From G963720475 sp963720475 (GTDB lineage: Bacteria > Actinomycetota > Thermoleophilia > Solirubrobacterales > Thermoleophilaceae): a DNA stretch of 64,000 nt. Position 1 is the stretch's first letter. Each line of letters begins with the position of its first letter. The notes beneath the pieces were generated by a model that was not told the origin of the DNA, searched no databases, and was given only the letters and a program-made list of their open reading frames with translations. The DNA lies in assembly GCA_963720475.1 (NCBI GenBank), contig OY970394.1:2046001-2110000 (forward strand), read 5' to 3'. Shown here one piece after another: positions 15,975 through 24,434 of the stretch. The translations under genes and the position numbers were made by a program.

Positions 15975-16856
15975 ATGCTAGTCGGCGCCCACGTTTCTAT
16001 CGGGGGCGGGCTGCCGAACGCCGTCGCGCGGGGGGTCGAACGCCGCGCCGACGCGATCCAGATCATGCACCAGTCGCCGCGCGCCTGGCGGCCGCAGAAC
16101 CACACGCCGGAGCAGATCGCCGAGTTCCGCGAGTTGATGGAGAAGAGCCGGCTCGAGTCGGTCGTCATCCATGCCGTCTACCTGATCAACTGCGCCTCCA
16201 AGGACCGCACGATCAGGCGCAAGTCGATCGACGCCCTGATCCACGCGCTCCGCCTCGGCGATACGATCAGCGCTGATGGCGTCGTCCTCCATCCGGGCTC
16301 GACGGTCGGCGAACCGCACGGGCAGGCGCTCCGCCGGGTCGCGAAGGCGCTCGTCCACGCGCTCGGGGAAAGCGAGCGCTGCCCGCTGCTACTCGAGGAC
16401 ACGGCGGGTGCCGGCAACACCCTCGGACGCACATTCGCCGAGCTCAGCGAGCTGATCTCGCTCGCCGGGGACGATCAGCGCCTCGGGCTCTGCCTCGACT
16501 GCTGCCACCTGCTTGCGAGCGGCTACGACATCCGTGACGACGCGCGCCTCGCCGGAGTGATCGACGAGTGCGCCGAGGTGCTGGGCACCGAACGTGTGCG
16601 CTGTCTGCACGTGAACGACTCGAAGGTCCCGCTCGGGTCGAACGTGGACCGCCACGCGCTGCTGCCCGTGGGCGAGCTCGGCAAGCCCGGCCTGAGCGCG
16701 TTCCTCTCGGAGCCGCGCTTCGAGGGCCTGCCCGCGCTGCTCGAGGGCGGCGACGGCAGCGGCCCGGACGAGGCCCAGGTCAAGCTGGCGAAGGAGCTGC
16801 GGCGCCAGGGCCTGCGGCGGCGCAAGGCGCGGGCCAAACGCGCAGCGGTTGCCTAG
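15975..16856 (+). CDS. nfo: Endonuclease IV (AP endonuclease)
   Basis: Zinc-dependent AP endonuclease that nicks DNA 5' of abasic sites in base excision repair. The 293-residue TIM-barrel protein begins MLVGAHVSIGGGLPNAV, exactly as in the family. It carries the metal-ligand stretches VVLHPGSTVG (His), LLLEDTAGAGN (Glu), LGLCLDCCHLLASG (Asp and His) and CLHVNDSKVPLGSNVDRH. A basic tail of about 20 residues (RRRKARAKRAA type) is longer than usual. ATG 15975 is fixed by the family N-terminus. Its TAG stop shares CTAG with the stop of the convergent Cys-rich gene. Confidence 0.96.
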   Translation: MLVGAHVSIGGGLPNAVARGVERRADAIQIMHQSPRAWRPQNHTPEQIAEFRELMEKSRLESVVIHAVYLINCASKDRTIRRKSIDALIHALRLGDTISADGVVLHPGSTVGEPHGQALRRVAKALVHALGESERCPLLLEDTAGAGNTLGRTFAELSELISLAGDDQRLGLCLDCCHLLASGYDIRDDARLAGVIDECAEVLGTERVRCLHVNDSKVPLGSNVDRHALLPVGELGKPGLSAFLSEPRFEGLPALLEGGDGSGPDEAQVKLAKELRRQGLRRRKARAKRAAVA

Positions 16857-17248
16857 AGGCGGTCGCGCAGGTCGAAGGCTTCAGGGCGGTGCTCGCGCGG
16901 CTCCGGCCCGTCGAGGAAGCGCGGGTTGACGCATTCGAACGGTTGCCCCTTGCCGTCGTACGCGCGCTCGACCGACACCGCGCACTGCGGGAGCGGCGTC
17001 CCACTCAGCTTCACCCCGCCGAAGCCCTGGCGGGTGCGCTCCGCGGCGCGGAAGAGCTCGACGTCGATCTCGGCCTTGAAGACCTTGTTCAGGCAGCCCA
17101 TGTAGCGGCGGCCGCTGGGCTCGTCGTCGTATGTGTAGAGGTACGGGCAGTCGGCGGCGATACACCCGGCCGGCGAGACGACCCGGTCGCAGAACGAGCA
17201 GCATTCGCGGCACTCGCACGCAACGGGGGTCTCGGCAACTCTGCCCAT
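16853..17248 (-). CDS. Conserved cysteine-rich protein of unknown function
   Basis: A 131-residue cytosolic protein with ten cysteines (11, 13, 16, 17, 20, 29, 34, 52, 89, 106), eight of them in the first 52 residues: CECRECCSFC, then GCIAADC and MGCLNK. The pattern suggests a zinc or Fe-S site. The middle (KVFKAEIDVELFRAAERTR and GGVKLSGTPLPQC) is well formed and compositionally normal, so this is a real gene; I do not recognise a characterised family. A TAGACT hexamer lies six bases before the ATG without a Shine-Dalgarno, suggesting a leaderless transcript. It follows dnaE on the same strand and its stop overlaps that of nfo. Confidence 0.75.
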   Translation of the reverse strand: MGRVAETPVACECRECCSFCDRVVSPAGCIAADCPYLYTYDDEPSGRRYMGCLNKVFKAEIDVELFRAAERTRQGFGGVKLSGTPLPQCAVSVERAYDGKGQPFECVNPRFLDGPEPREHRPEAFDLRDRL

Positions 17249-17313
17249 GAGGGCAGTCTAGAGCGGTTCCCGCGGGTCAGGGCCAAGCCTGGCAAGGAAC
17301 TCGGCGAGCGACG

Positions 17314-17328
17314 TGTGTGAATAACACA
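17314..17328. repeat. Short AT-rich inverted repeat between dnaE and the Cys-rich gene
   Basis: TGTGT-GAATA-ACACA, a 5-base stem within a 15-base AT-rich island in very GC-rich sequence. It lies about 50 bases after the dnaE stop and 65 before the downstream ATG. It could be an operator; there is no T run for a terminator. Confidence 0.25.
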
Positions 17329-17375
17329 TGAGCTCGGCGATGACAGCCGCCAGGCGACGGCCATCACCCGCGGGG

Positions 17376-20300
17376 CTACGCGGCCAGCTTGGCGCCCGGC
17401 AGCGCGGCCAGGTCGGCGCGGCACGCGGTCGACGCCGAGACGCGGTAATCCGCGCCGAGGACGAGCGTCCGCTTACTGACGCGTAGCGCGAGCTCGTAGT
17501 CGCCGCGGTTGGCGACGACGACGTCCTTGAGGTCATCGAAGAACGAGTCGCTCACTTCCGGGAGGACCTCGAGGATGACGCGGCGCGGCTTCGCGTGCTC
17601 GAGGGGCGCCTCGCGCGCCCGCGCGAGTTCCTCCGGCGTGGGCTCGAAGCGCTCCATCTCCTGAACGATCAACTTGACCTTGCCGCCCTCCTGCTGGTCC
17701 ACGCGCGCGCGCACGGTCACGACAGCGCCGGCCTCGACCCACTCCTCGGTGGACGCGAAGGCCTTCCCCATCACGAGCAGCTCGACCTGGCCCTCGAGGT
17801 CATCGAGCGTCACGAACATCATGCGGTCGCCCTTGCGCGTCTTGATCGTCTTGAACTCGGCGATCATCCCGCCGACGGTCACCCAGTCGTTGTCGGCCCG
17901 CCGGTCGAGGTCGGCAAGCGAACACTCGACCTTCGCGCGCAGCGCTCCGCGCACCTCCTTCAGCGGGTGGCTCGAGAGGAACAGCCCGAGGGTGTCGCGC
18001 TCCATCGCCATCAGCTCCTCGCGCTCGTCCTGGAGCGGCGGCACGGGCGGGTGCCGCTTGGCCGCCCCGTTGGCGCCGGCGCCGGCATCGGCCGGCGACT
18101 CGTCGAGGTCGAAGATCGAGCCCTGGCCGAGCTGGGCGTCCTCCTGCGCCTTCTGTCCCGCGCCCTGCGCAGACTCGAGCACCGACAGCATCCCGCTGCG
18201 TGTGGCGTCGGTCGAGTCGAGCGCGCCGCAGCGGACGAGCGACTCGATCGCACGCTTGTTCACGGCGCGCGCGTCCACGCGCTCACAGAAGTCCCAGAGC
18301 GACTCGAACGGCCCGCCGTCCTCGCGCGCGACGATGATCGCGTCGACCGCGGCCTTGCCGACGTTCTTAACCGCGTCGAGCCCGAAGCGGATGCTCTTCC
18401 CGCTGGCGACGAAGCCGTGGTCCGAGGCGTTCACATCCGGCGGCAGAACCTCGAGACCCATCTCCTCGCAGCGCGACACGAAGAACGGGACCTTGTCCTT
18501 CGTGGACATCACCGACGAGATCAGCGCGGCCATGTACTCGGCCGGGAAGTTGGCCCGCAGCCAGGCGGTTCGATAGGCGATCAGCGCGTAGGCGACGGCG
18601 TGTGAGCGGTTGAACGAGTAGTCGGCGGCAGCCTCGTTCGCGGCCCAGAGATCGCGGATCACGTGGTCGGAGGTGCCCGTTTCCTTCGCGCCCTCGAAGA
18701 AGCGCGGCTTGAGGGCGGCCATCTCCTTGCGCTTCTTCTTGCCGATCGCTCTGCGGAGGTCGTCCGCCTCGGCGCCCGAGAAGCCCGCGATCTCCTTCGC
18801 GATCTTCATCGACTGCTCCTGGTAGAGGATCACCGAGTAGGTGTCCTTGGTGATCGGTCGCAGCCGCTCGTCGGGGTATGCCACGGCTCCCGGGTTGCGC
18901 TTGTTCTTCGCGTAGGTGTCGATGTGCTTCATCGCGCCCGGGCGATAGAGGGCGACGAGCGCGACGAGGTCCTCGAACTCGGTCGGCTTGACCTTCTTGA
19001 GCGCCTCGCGCATACCTTCCGACTCGAACTGGAAGACGCCGACCGAATCCCCGCGCGCCAGCATCTCGAAGGTCTTGCGATCGTCCAGAGGAAGCAGCGT
19101 CATGTCCGGCCGCTCGCCGGTCGATTGCTCGATGATCGTCAGCGCATCCTCGATCACGTCGAGATTGCGCAGGCCGAGGAAGTCCATCTTCAGGAGGCCG
19201 ATCTCTTCGATCGGACCCATCGCGTACTGGGTGACGACGCTGTGGGTGCGCTCGGCGCCTGCGGCGAGCCCCTTCTTCTCCGCCAGCTGGAGCGGGACTA
19301 TCTCCGTCAGCGGCCGATCGGCGATCACGACGCCGGCGGCGTGGACCGAGTGGTTGCGGACGATGTCCTCGAAGCCGACCGCCGTCTCGACGATCTTCTT
19401 CGACTCGGCGTTCTGGGAGACCTCGCGCGCGAGCTCCTGCCCAGGCTCGAGGCATTCCTTGAACTTGGGCGAGCGCCCCATGATCGGCTCGGGGATCAGC
19501 TTCGCCAGTCGATCGCCCTCCTGGTACGCGTGGCCGAGCACACGCGCGGCGTCGCGAGTCGCCGCGCGGGGCTTCATCTGGCCGAAGGTGATGATCTGGG
19601 CGACGCAGTCGGCGCCGTACTTCTCGGTGACGTACTGGATCACCTTGTCGCGCCCCTTGACCGAGAAGTCGATGTCGATATCCGGCATCGACACGCGCTC
19701 GGGATTGAGGAAGCGCTCGAACAGGAGGTCGTAGCCGAGCGGGTCCACATCGGTGATCGACAGCGAGTAGGAGACGATCGATCCTGCCGCCGAACCGCGC
19801 CCAGGGCCGACCGCGATCCCGTTCTCCTTCGCGTAGCGGACGAAGTCGGAGACGATCAGGAAGTAGGAGTCGAAGCCCATCCGGGCGATCACCTCCAGCT
19901 CCATCTCCAGCCGCTCGACGGCCTCGGCCGGCGGCGGGTCGCCATAGCGCAGCCGCAGGCCGGCCTCGGCGACCTCGCGCAGGTGGGCCGTCTCCGTTTG
20001 TCCCGCGGGTGTCGGGAAGCTGGGCAGCCGCAGCTTGCCGAGCTCGATCTCCACCTCGGAGCGCTCGGCGATCTCGACCGTCGACGCGATCGCCTCGGGC
20101 CACTCGGCGAACGCCTCGGTCATCTCACCGTTGTCCTTCAAGTAGAACTCGTTCGTGTCGAAGGTCAGCTTCGGCTCGGCGAGCGTCGATCGCGTCCCGA
20201 CGCAGAGCAGGGCGGCGTGGTTGGCGTAGTCGTCGCGGCGCAGGTAGTGGACGTCGGCGGTCGCGACGAGCGGACGGCCGAGCTCGCGAGCGATCTTGAC

Positions 20301-20870
20301 GATGCCCTCGTTCGCCTTGTCCTGGTCGCCGATGCCGTTCTTCTGCACCTCGAAGTAGACGTTGTCGGCGCCGAAGATCTGGATCAGCTCGTCGGCGTGG
20401 GCGCGCGCCTCGGCCGGGTTGTCGTCCACGAGTCGTGTGCAGAAGCGTGACTGCAGGCAGCCGGTGAGGGCGATCACTCCCTTCGAGTGCTCTGCGAGCA
20501 GGGCTGAGTCCACGTGGCCCTTGCCGCGCAGATAGCCCTCGAGGAAGCTGGCCGAGCTCAGCTTGACGAGATTCTGGAACCCCTCGTTGGAGCTCGCCAG
20601 CAGCGTCAGGTGGTTGCGCTCGAAGCGGACGGCCTCCGTCTGGAGATCGTCGGTGTAGTACGCCTCGAGCCCGAGCAGCGGCTTGACGCCGTGCTTGTTG
20701 CACGCCTTGTAGAGGTCCACCGCGCCGTTCATCACGCCGTGGTCGGTGAGACCCAGCGCGGGCTGACCGAGCTCGGCGGCGCGCTCGGCGAGAGCCTCGA
20801 TCTTGCACGCGCCATCGAGCAGCGAGTACTCGGAATGGACGTGCAGATGAGCGCAGGGAGGGGCGGCCAT
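17376..20870 (-). CDS. dnaE: DNA polymerase III alpha subunit
   Basis: Replicative DNA polymerase catalytic subunit, 1164 residues, the normal DnaE1 size. In order: PHP domain opening with HLHVHSEYSLLDG (8-20) and LGLTDHGVMNG; polymerase domain with GPGRGSAAGSIVSY and the catalytic PDIDIDF near residue 398; the fingers/thumb region with NRSHAVAYALIAYRTAWL; helix-hairpin-helix; then an OB-fold near 990-1080 (VTVGGMIAEFKT) and a C-terminal clamp/tau-binding tail. The PHP His and Asp residues look intact, so a proofreading PHP is possible, as in other actinobacteria. It stands 72 bases after the small membrane gene on the same strand and could have its own promoter there. Confidence 0.98.
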   Translation of the reverse strand: MAAPPCAHLHVHSEYSLLDGACKIEALAERAAELGQPALGLTDHGVMNGAVDLYKACNKHGVKPLLGLEAYYTDDLQTEAVRFERNHLTLLASSNEGFQNLVKLSSASFLEGYLRGKGHVDSALLAEHSKGVIALTGCLQSRFCTRLVDDNPAEARAHADELIQIFGADNVYFEVQKNGIGDQDKANEGIVKIARELGRPLVATADVHYLRRDDYANHAALLCVGTRSTLAEPKLTFDTNEFYLKDNGEMTEAFAEWPEAIASTVEIAERSEVEIELGKLRLPSFPTPAGQTETAHLREVAEAGLRLRYGDPPPAEAVERLEMELEVIARMGFDSYFLIVSDFVRYAKENGIAVGPGRGSAAGSIVSYSLSITDVDPLGYDLLFERFLNPERVSMPDIDIDFSVKGRDKVIQYVTEKYGADCVAQIITFGQMKPRAATRDAARVLGHAYQEGDRLAKLIPEPIMGRSPKFKECLEPGQELAREVSQNAESKKIVETAVGFEDIVRNHSVHAAGVVIADRPLTEIVPLQLAEKKGLAAGAERTHSVVTQYAMGPIEEIGLLKMDFLGLRNLDVIEDALTIIEQSTGERPDMTLLPLDDRKTFEMLARGDSVGVFQFESEGMREALKKVKPTEFEDLVALVALYRPGAMKHIDTYAKNKRNPGAVAYPDERLRPITKDTYSVILYQEQSMKIAKEIAGFSGAEADDLRRAIGKKKRKEMAALKPRFFEGAKETGTSDHVIRDLWAANEAAADYSFNRSHAVAYALIAYRTAWLRANFPAEYMAALISSVMSTKDKVPFFVSRCEEMGLEVLPPDVNASDHGFVASGKSIRFGLDAVKNVGKAAVDAIIVAREDGGPFESLWDFCERVDARAVNKRAIESLVRCGALDSTDATRSGMLSVLESAQGAGQKAQEDAQLGQGSIFDLDESPADAGAGANGAAKRHPPVPPLQDEREELMAMERDTLGLFLSSHPLKEVRGALRAKVECSLADLDRRADNDWVTVGGMIAEFKTIKTRKGDRMMFVTLDDLEGQVELLVMGKAFASTEEWVEAGAVVTVRARVDQQEGGKVKLIVQEMERFEPTPEELARAREAPLEHAKPRRVILEVLPEVSDSFFDDLKDVVVANRGDYELALRVSKRTLVLGADYRVSASTACRADLAALPGAKLAA

Positions 20871-20942
20871 GGACGAGCCATCGTAGGCACCGGACCGGAT
20901 GCCGCCGCCCGGGCCGGCGGCCGGTTTTCCGCTCGCTGCGGC

Positions 20943-21122
20943 TTAGTCGTCGCGTTCGGCGTGGGCGACCGCGGCCCCTGCGATCAGCACCAGCACCACG
21001 ACCGCCGCAGCCACCACCCGCGACCGCTTCGGCGACCGCTTGGGCGGGACCTTTGTTCGCACCAGCCGCCGGACGACCTGCCAGACGATCCAGCCGAAGA
21101 CGGTGTAGCCGCGCGTGCCCAT
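20943..21122 (-). CDS. Small single-pass membrane protein coupled to argG
   Basis: A 59-residue protein: MGTRGYTVFGWIVWQVVRR at the start, a basic KVPPKRSPKRSR linker, one hydrophobic helix (VVAAAVVVLVLIAGAAVA) and a short polar tail. Its ATG shares a base with the argG stop (TGATG), so it is translated by coupling. The basic linker before the helix predicts an N-in topology. The product is compositionally sound and the overlap argues for a real gene, but no function is known; a link to arginine synthesis rests only on position. Confidence 0.65.
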   Translation of the reverse strand: MGTRGYTVFGWIVWQVVRRLVRTKVPPKRSPKRSRVVAAAVVVLVLIAGAAVAHAERDD

Positions 21123-22393
21123 CAGCTCCCCTCTTCCCGATTGCGAAGTTTGTAAGCCATCCGCGTCTGCAAGCTCCAGAGCTCGATGAAGCCGGGGCTC
21201 GCCTGCTGGGAGAAGAGGCCGCCCGACTCGCCGAAGCCCGCCAGCGCGGCGTCGTAGAGGGCGTTCGGAGACTCACGAGCCACCACTCGTGCGCTGCCCT
21301 TGAAGAGCTCGAGCGTGATCGTCCCGGTGACCTGCTCGTTGACCGAGTCCATGTAGGCGTTCAGGTCGGTCAGCAGCGGCTCGTACCAGAGGCCCGCATA
21401 GACGAGGAACGCCCAGTGCGAATCGAGCTGCGGCTTGAAGTTGTTCTGATGGATCGTCCCGACGAGCTGCTCGAGCTCCTTGTGCGCGGTGAGGATCAGC
21501 GTCGCGGCCGGGACCTCGTAGAGGTCGCGGACCTTGAGCCCGACGATGCGGTCCTCGATGTGATCGACGATGCCCACCCCGTGCTGGGCCCCGAGCTCGC
21601 CCGCGCGCTCCAGCAGCGGGACGAGCTCCATCGGCTCGCCGTCGAGCGCGACGGGGCAGCCGCGCTTGAACTCGATCGCGACCCGCTGCGCCTCATCGGG
21701 GGCGTCGGCGGGCGCCGTCACGAGCTCGAAGACATCGTCGCGCGGCGGCTCCGAGAGATCCTCGATCGGACCTCCCTCGGACGAGCGGCCCCAGAGGTTG
21801 TCGTCGATCGAGTACGGCGGCGCCTCCGTGCCGCCCTTCACCGGGATGCCGTGCTCGCGGGCATAGGCGATCTCCTCCTCGCGCCCCATCTGCCAGCCGC
21901 GAACGGGGGCGATGATCCGCATCTCCGGGTCGAGCGTGGCGACGGTCGCCTCGATCCGCACCTGGTCGTTCCCCTTGCCCGTGCAGCCGTGGGCGATCGT
22001 GTCGCAGCCGGACTCGCGCGCCTTCTCGACCGCGAGCCTTGCGATCAGCGGGCGCCCGAGGGCGGTGAACAGCGGGTAACCGCCGCCGTAGAGGGCGTTC
22101 GCCTTGATCGACGGCAGTACGTAGTCACGCGCGAACTCCTCGCGCGCGTCGACCACATGGCACTCGAGCGCGCCGAGGTCGAGGGCCTTGCCCTTGACGA
22201 CGTCGAAGTCCTCTCCGGGCTGGCCGAGGTCCACCGTCAGCCCGACGACCTCCGCCTCGTACTCGTCCTGAATCCACTTCAGCATCACGCTCGTGTCGAG
22301 GCCGCCCGAGTAGAGCAGCAGCACGCGCCCGACCTCGCCCGGCTCGGCCTCGTAGGAGGCCGTCTTCAGCAGCGTGCGGCGCTCGTCGCTCAC
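21122..22393 (-). CDS. argG: Argininosuccinate synthase
   Basis: Condenses citrulline and aspartate with ATP to argininosuccinate. The 423-residue protein has the N-type ATP pyrophosphatase loop LLYSGGLDTSV at about 25-35, HGCTGKGNDQVR for citrulline/aspartate binding, and the C-terminal oligomerisation region. It begins with an extra ~20 polar residues before the first strand. GTG 22393 overlaps the argD stop by GTGA. Last enzyme gene of the argCJBDG cluster; argF, argH and argR are not in the window. Confidence 0.97.
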   Translation of the reverse strand: MSDERRTLLKTASYEAEPGEVGRVLLLYSGGLDTSVMLKWIQDEYEAEVVGLTVDLGQPGEDFDVVKGKALDLGALECHVVDAREEFARDYVLPSIKANALYGGGYPLFTALGRPLIARLAVEKARESGCDTIAHGCTGKGNDQVRIEATVATLDPEMRIIAPVRGWQMGREEEIAYAREHGIPVKGGTEAPPYSIDDNLWGRSSEGGPIEDLSEPPRDDVFELVTAPADAPDEAQRVAIEFKRGCPVALDGEPMELVPLLERAGELGAQHGVGIVDHIEDRIVGLKVRDLYEVPAATLILTAHKELEQLVGTIHQNNFKPQLDSHWAFLVYAGLWYEPLLTDLNAYMDSVNEQVTGTITLELFKGSARVVARESPNALYDAALAGFGESGGLFSQQASPGFIELWSLQTRMAYKLRNREEGS

Positions 22394-23559
22394 GCGCTCG
22401 ACCCTACGCGATCGAGTGCGAGAGCCATCCGGCCGACTGCCTCGTCGATCTGGGACGCATCGACGACGAGCGGCGGCAGGAGCCGGATCGTCTCGGGACC
22501 GGTCGCGTTCACGACGAGCCGCTGCTCGAGCAGGAGCTCGCGGGCGAGCGCGGGCGCATCGTCGCAGTCGAAGGCGAGCATCAGACCACGGCCGCGCACG
22601 CGTCGCACCGGGAGCGACTGCAGCGCCTCGGCCATGCTCTCGCCGAGGTCGGCAACCCGGACGAGGAACTCGGCGTCATCGACGACGTCGAGGACGGCGT
22701 TCGCGGCCGCACAGATCACCGGCCCGCCGGCGAACGTCGAGCCGTGATCGCCCGGCTGGAGCGTGTCGGCGAACTCGGGCGCTGTCACGCAGGCGCCGAT
22801 CGGCAGGCCACCCCCGAGCCCCTTGGCGGTCAGGAGCACGTCCGGGGTGACGGCCGCGTGCTCGAACGCCCACAGGTGCCCGGTCCTCCCCATGCCGCAC
22901 TGGATCTCGTCGAACACCAGCAGCGCGCCATGCTCGTCGCACGCGGCGCGCGCAGCCTCGAGCATCCCGAACGAGATCGGGTGGATGCCCGACTCGCCCT
23001 GGATCGGCTCGATCATCACCGCGGCGGTCCGTTCGCCGACGGCGTTGGACAGGGCCGCGGGATCGTCGCGCGGAACGGTCACGAAGCCGGGCACGAGTGG
23101 TTCGAACGGCTCCTGCTTCTCACGCTGCGGCGTAGCCGACAGCGCTCCGAAGGTCCGCCCGTGGAAGCCGTGCTCGAGCGAGACGATCTCTCCTCCCCGC
23201 CGGTGGCGGCGGGCGAGCTTGATCGCGCACTCGGCCGCCTCGGCGCCCGAGTTAGTGAAGAACGCCTTACCCCCGAGCGAGCGCGAGGTGAGACGCTCGG
23301 CGAGCCGCATTCCCGGCTCGGTGTAGAAGAGGTTGGTGGTGTGGATCAGGCGCCCGGCCTGGTCGTGGACGGCCTCGACCATCGCGGGATGGCAGTGCCC
23401 GATCTGGACGACCGAGATGCCCGCGAGGAAGTCGAGGTACTCGTTGCCGTCGGCGTCCCAGAGCACGCAGCCCTCGCCGCGGACGAACTCGACCGGTGCG
23501 CGCGCGTAGGTGGGCATCACGTGCCGCCGCTCGAGCGCTTGGAGGCGATCGAGCGTCAC
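22390..23559 (-). CDS. argD: Acetylornithine aminotransferase
   Basis: PLP class III aminotransferase making N-acetylornithine from the semialdehyde, with glutamate as donor. The 389-residue protein shows NSGAEAAECAIKLAR, LEHGFHGRTFGALSAT, MIEPIQGESGI, LLVFDEIQCGMGRTG and the PLP lysine Lys246 in TAKGLGGGLPIGA. The GTG at 23559 overlaps the argB stop (GTGA); the following family-typical MPTYARAPVEFVRGEG begins 14 residues in. Length is normal. It may also serve lysine synthesis as a succinyl-diaminopimelate aminotransferase, as known for some ArgD enzymes. Confidence 0.96.
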   Translation of the reverse strand: MTLDRLQALERRHVMPTYARAPVEFVRGEGCVLWDADGNEYLDFLAGISVVQIGHCHPAMVEAVHDQAGRLIHTTNLFYTEPGMRLAERLTSRSLGGKAFFTNSGAEAAECAIKLARRHRRGGEIVSLEHGFHGRTFGALSATPQREKQEPFEPLVPGFVTVPRDDPAALSNAVGERTAAVMIEPIQGESGIHPISFGMLEAARAACDEHGALLVFDEIQCGMGRTGHLWAFEHAAVTPDVLLTAKGLGGGLPIGACVTAPEFADTLQPGDHGSTFAGGPVICAAANAVLDVVDDAEFLVRVADLGESMAEALQSLPVRRVRGRGLMLAFDCDDAPALARELLLEQRLVVNATGPETIRLLPPLVVDASQIDEAVGRMALALDRVGSSA

Positions 23560-24434
23560 AACGTGATCTTGGTGCCGATGCCCTCGTCGGTGAAGAGCTC
23601 GAGCAGCAGGGAGTGCGGGACCCGGCCATCGACGATGTGGGCGTTGAGGACGTTGCCGGAGCCGACGGCGCGCACGCAGGCTTCGAGCTTGGGCCGCATC
23701 CCGCCGGCGATCGCGTCGAGCTGCTCGCGCACGTCTTCGGCGCGCGCCTGCGAGATCAGGCTCTTGGGGTCGTCGGGGTCGGCCATCCAACCCTCGACGT
23801 CGGTCAGGAAGAGAAGCTTGTGGGCGCGGAGTGCCTGGGCGACGGCCCCCGCCGCCGTGTCGGCGTTGACGTTGTAGGAGTTGCCCTCGCCGTCGGAGCC
23901 GACCGAGGCGATCACCGGCACGTAGTCCTCGGCGACGTGGTTCAGCACCGAGACGTCCACGTGCTCGATGTCGCCGACAAACCCGATGTCACGGCCGCCC
24001 GGCATGATCTTCGCGACGCGGAAGAGCTCGCCGTCGTCGCCGCAGAGTCCGACCGCCGGCTGGCCGTGGCGCGAGATCCGCAGCACGATGTCCTTGTTCT
24101 GCTTGCCGACGAGGACCATCTTCGCCAGCTCGACCGTGGCGGGATTGGACACGCGCTGCCCGTCGACGAACTCGACCGTCATGCCGAGGCGCTCCATGTA
24201 GCGCGTGATGTCCGGTCCGCCACCGTGTACGACGACCGGGTTGACGCCGACGTACTTGAGCAGCACGACGTCGCGGGCGAAGTCCTCGGTCAGCGCCGGG
24301 TCGGTCATCGCCGCGCCGCCGTACTTGATCACGACCGTCTTGCCGTGGAAGCTGCGGATATACGGCAGCGCCTCGAGCAGGGTCGCGACGTCGCGCCCGC
24401 CCCCGGCACCGCCGCCTGCCTCGGGCGGCCTCAC
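23556..24434 (-). CDS. argB: Acetylglutamate kinase
   Basis: Phosphorylates N-acetylglutamate. Amino acid kinase fold with VVIKYGGAAM near residue 34, VVVHGGGPDITRYMERLGM, and the Asn/Ala-rich NVNADTAAGAVA that binds the substrate. A Gly-rich N-terminal tail of about 14 residues precedes the catalytic core, and the N-terminal helix that makes ArgB hexameric and arginine-sensitive is present in short form (VATLLEALPYIRSF), so feedback control is plausible. 292 residues. GTG 24434 overlaps the argJ stop, and its own stop overlaps argD. Confidence 0.97.
   Translation of the reverse strand: MRPPEAGGGAGGGRDVATLLEALPYIRSFHGKTVVIKYGGAAMTDPALTEDFARDVVLLKYVGVNPVVVHGGGPDITRYMERLGMTVEFVDGQRVSNPATVELAKMVLVGKQNKDIVLRISRHGQPAVGLCGDDGELFRVAKIMPGGRDIGFVGDIEHVDVSVLNHVAEDYVPVIASVGSDGEGNSYNVNADTAAGAVAQALRAHKLLFLTDVEGWMADPDDPKSLISQARAEDVREQLDAIAGGMRPKLEACVRAVGSGNVLNAHIVDGRVPHSLLLELFTDEGIGTKITL

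Noticed and set aside
18663..20450. Long rightward open frame (595 codons) opposite dnaE, and similar ones opposite pheT, pcrA and pheS
   Set aside because: Antisense shadows of strongly coding genes in about 70 % GC DNA; their translations are rich in Arg, Gly and Leu without domain motifs.
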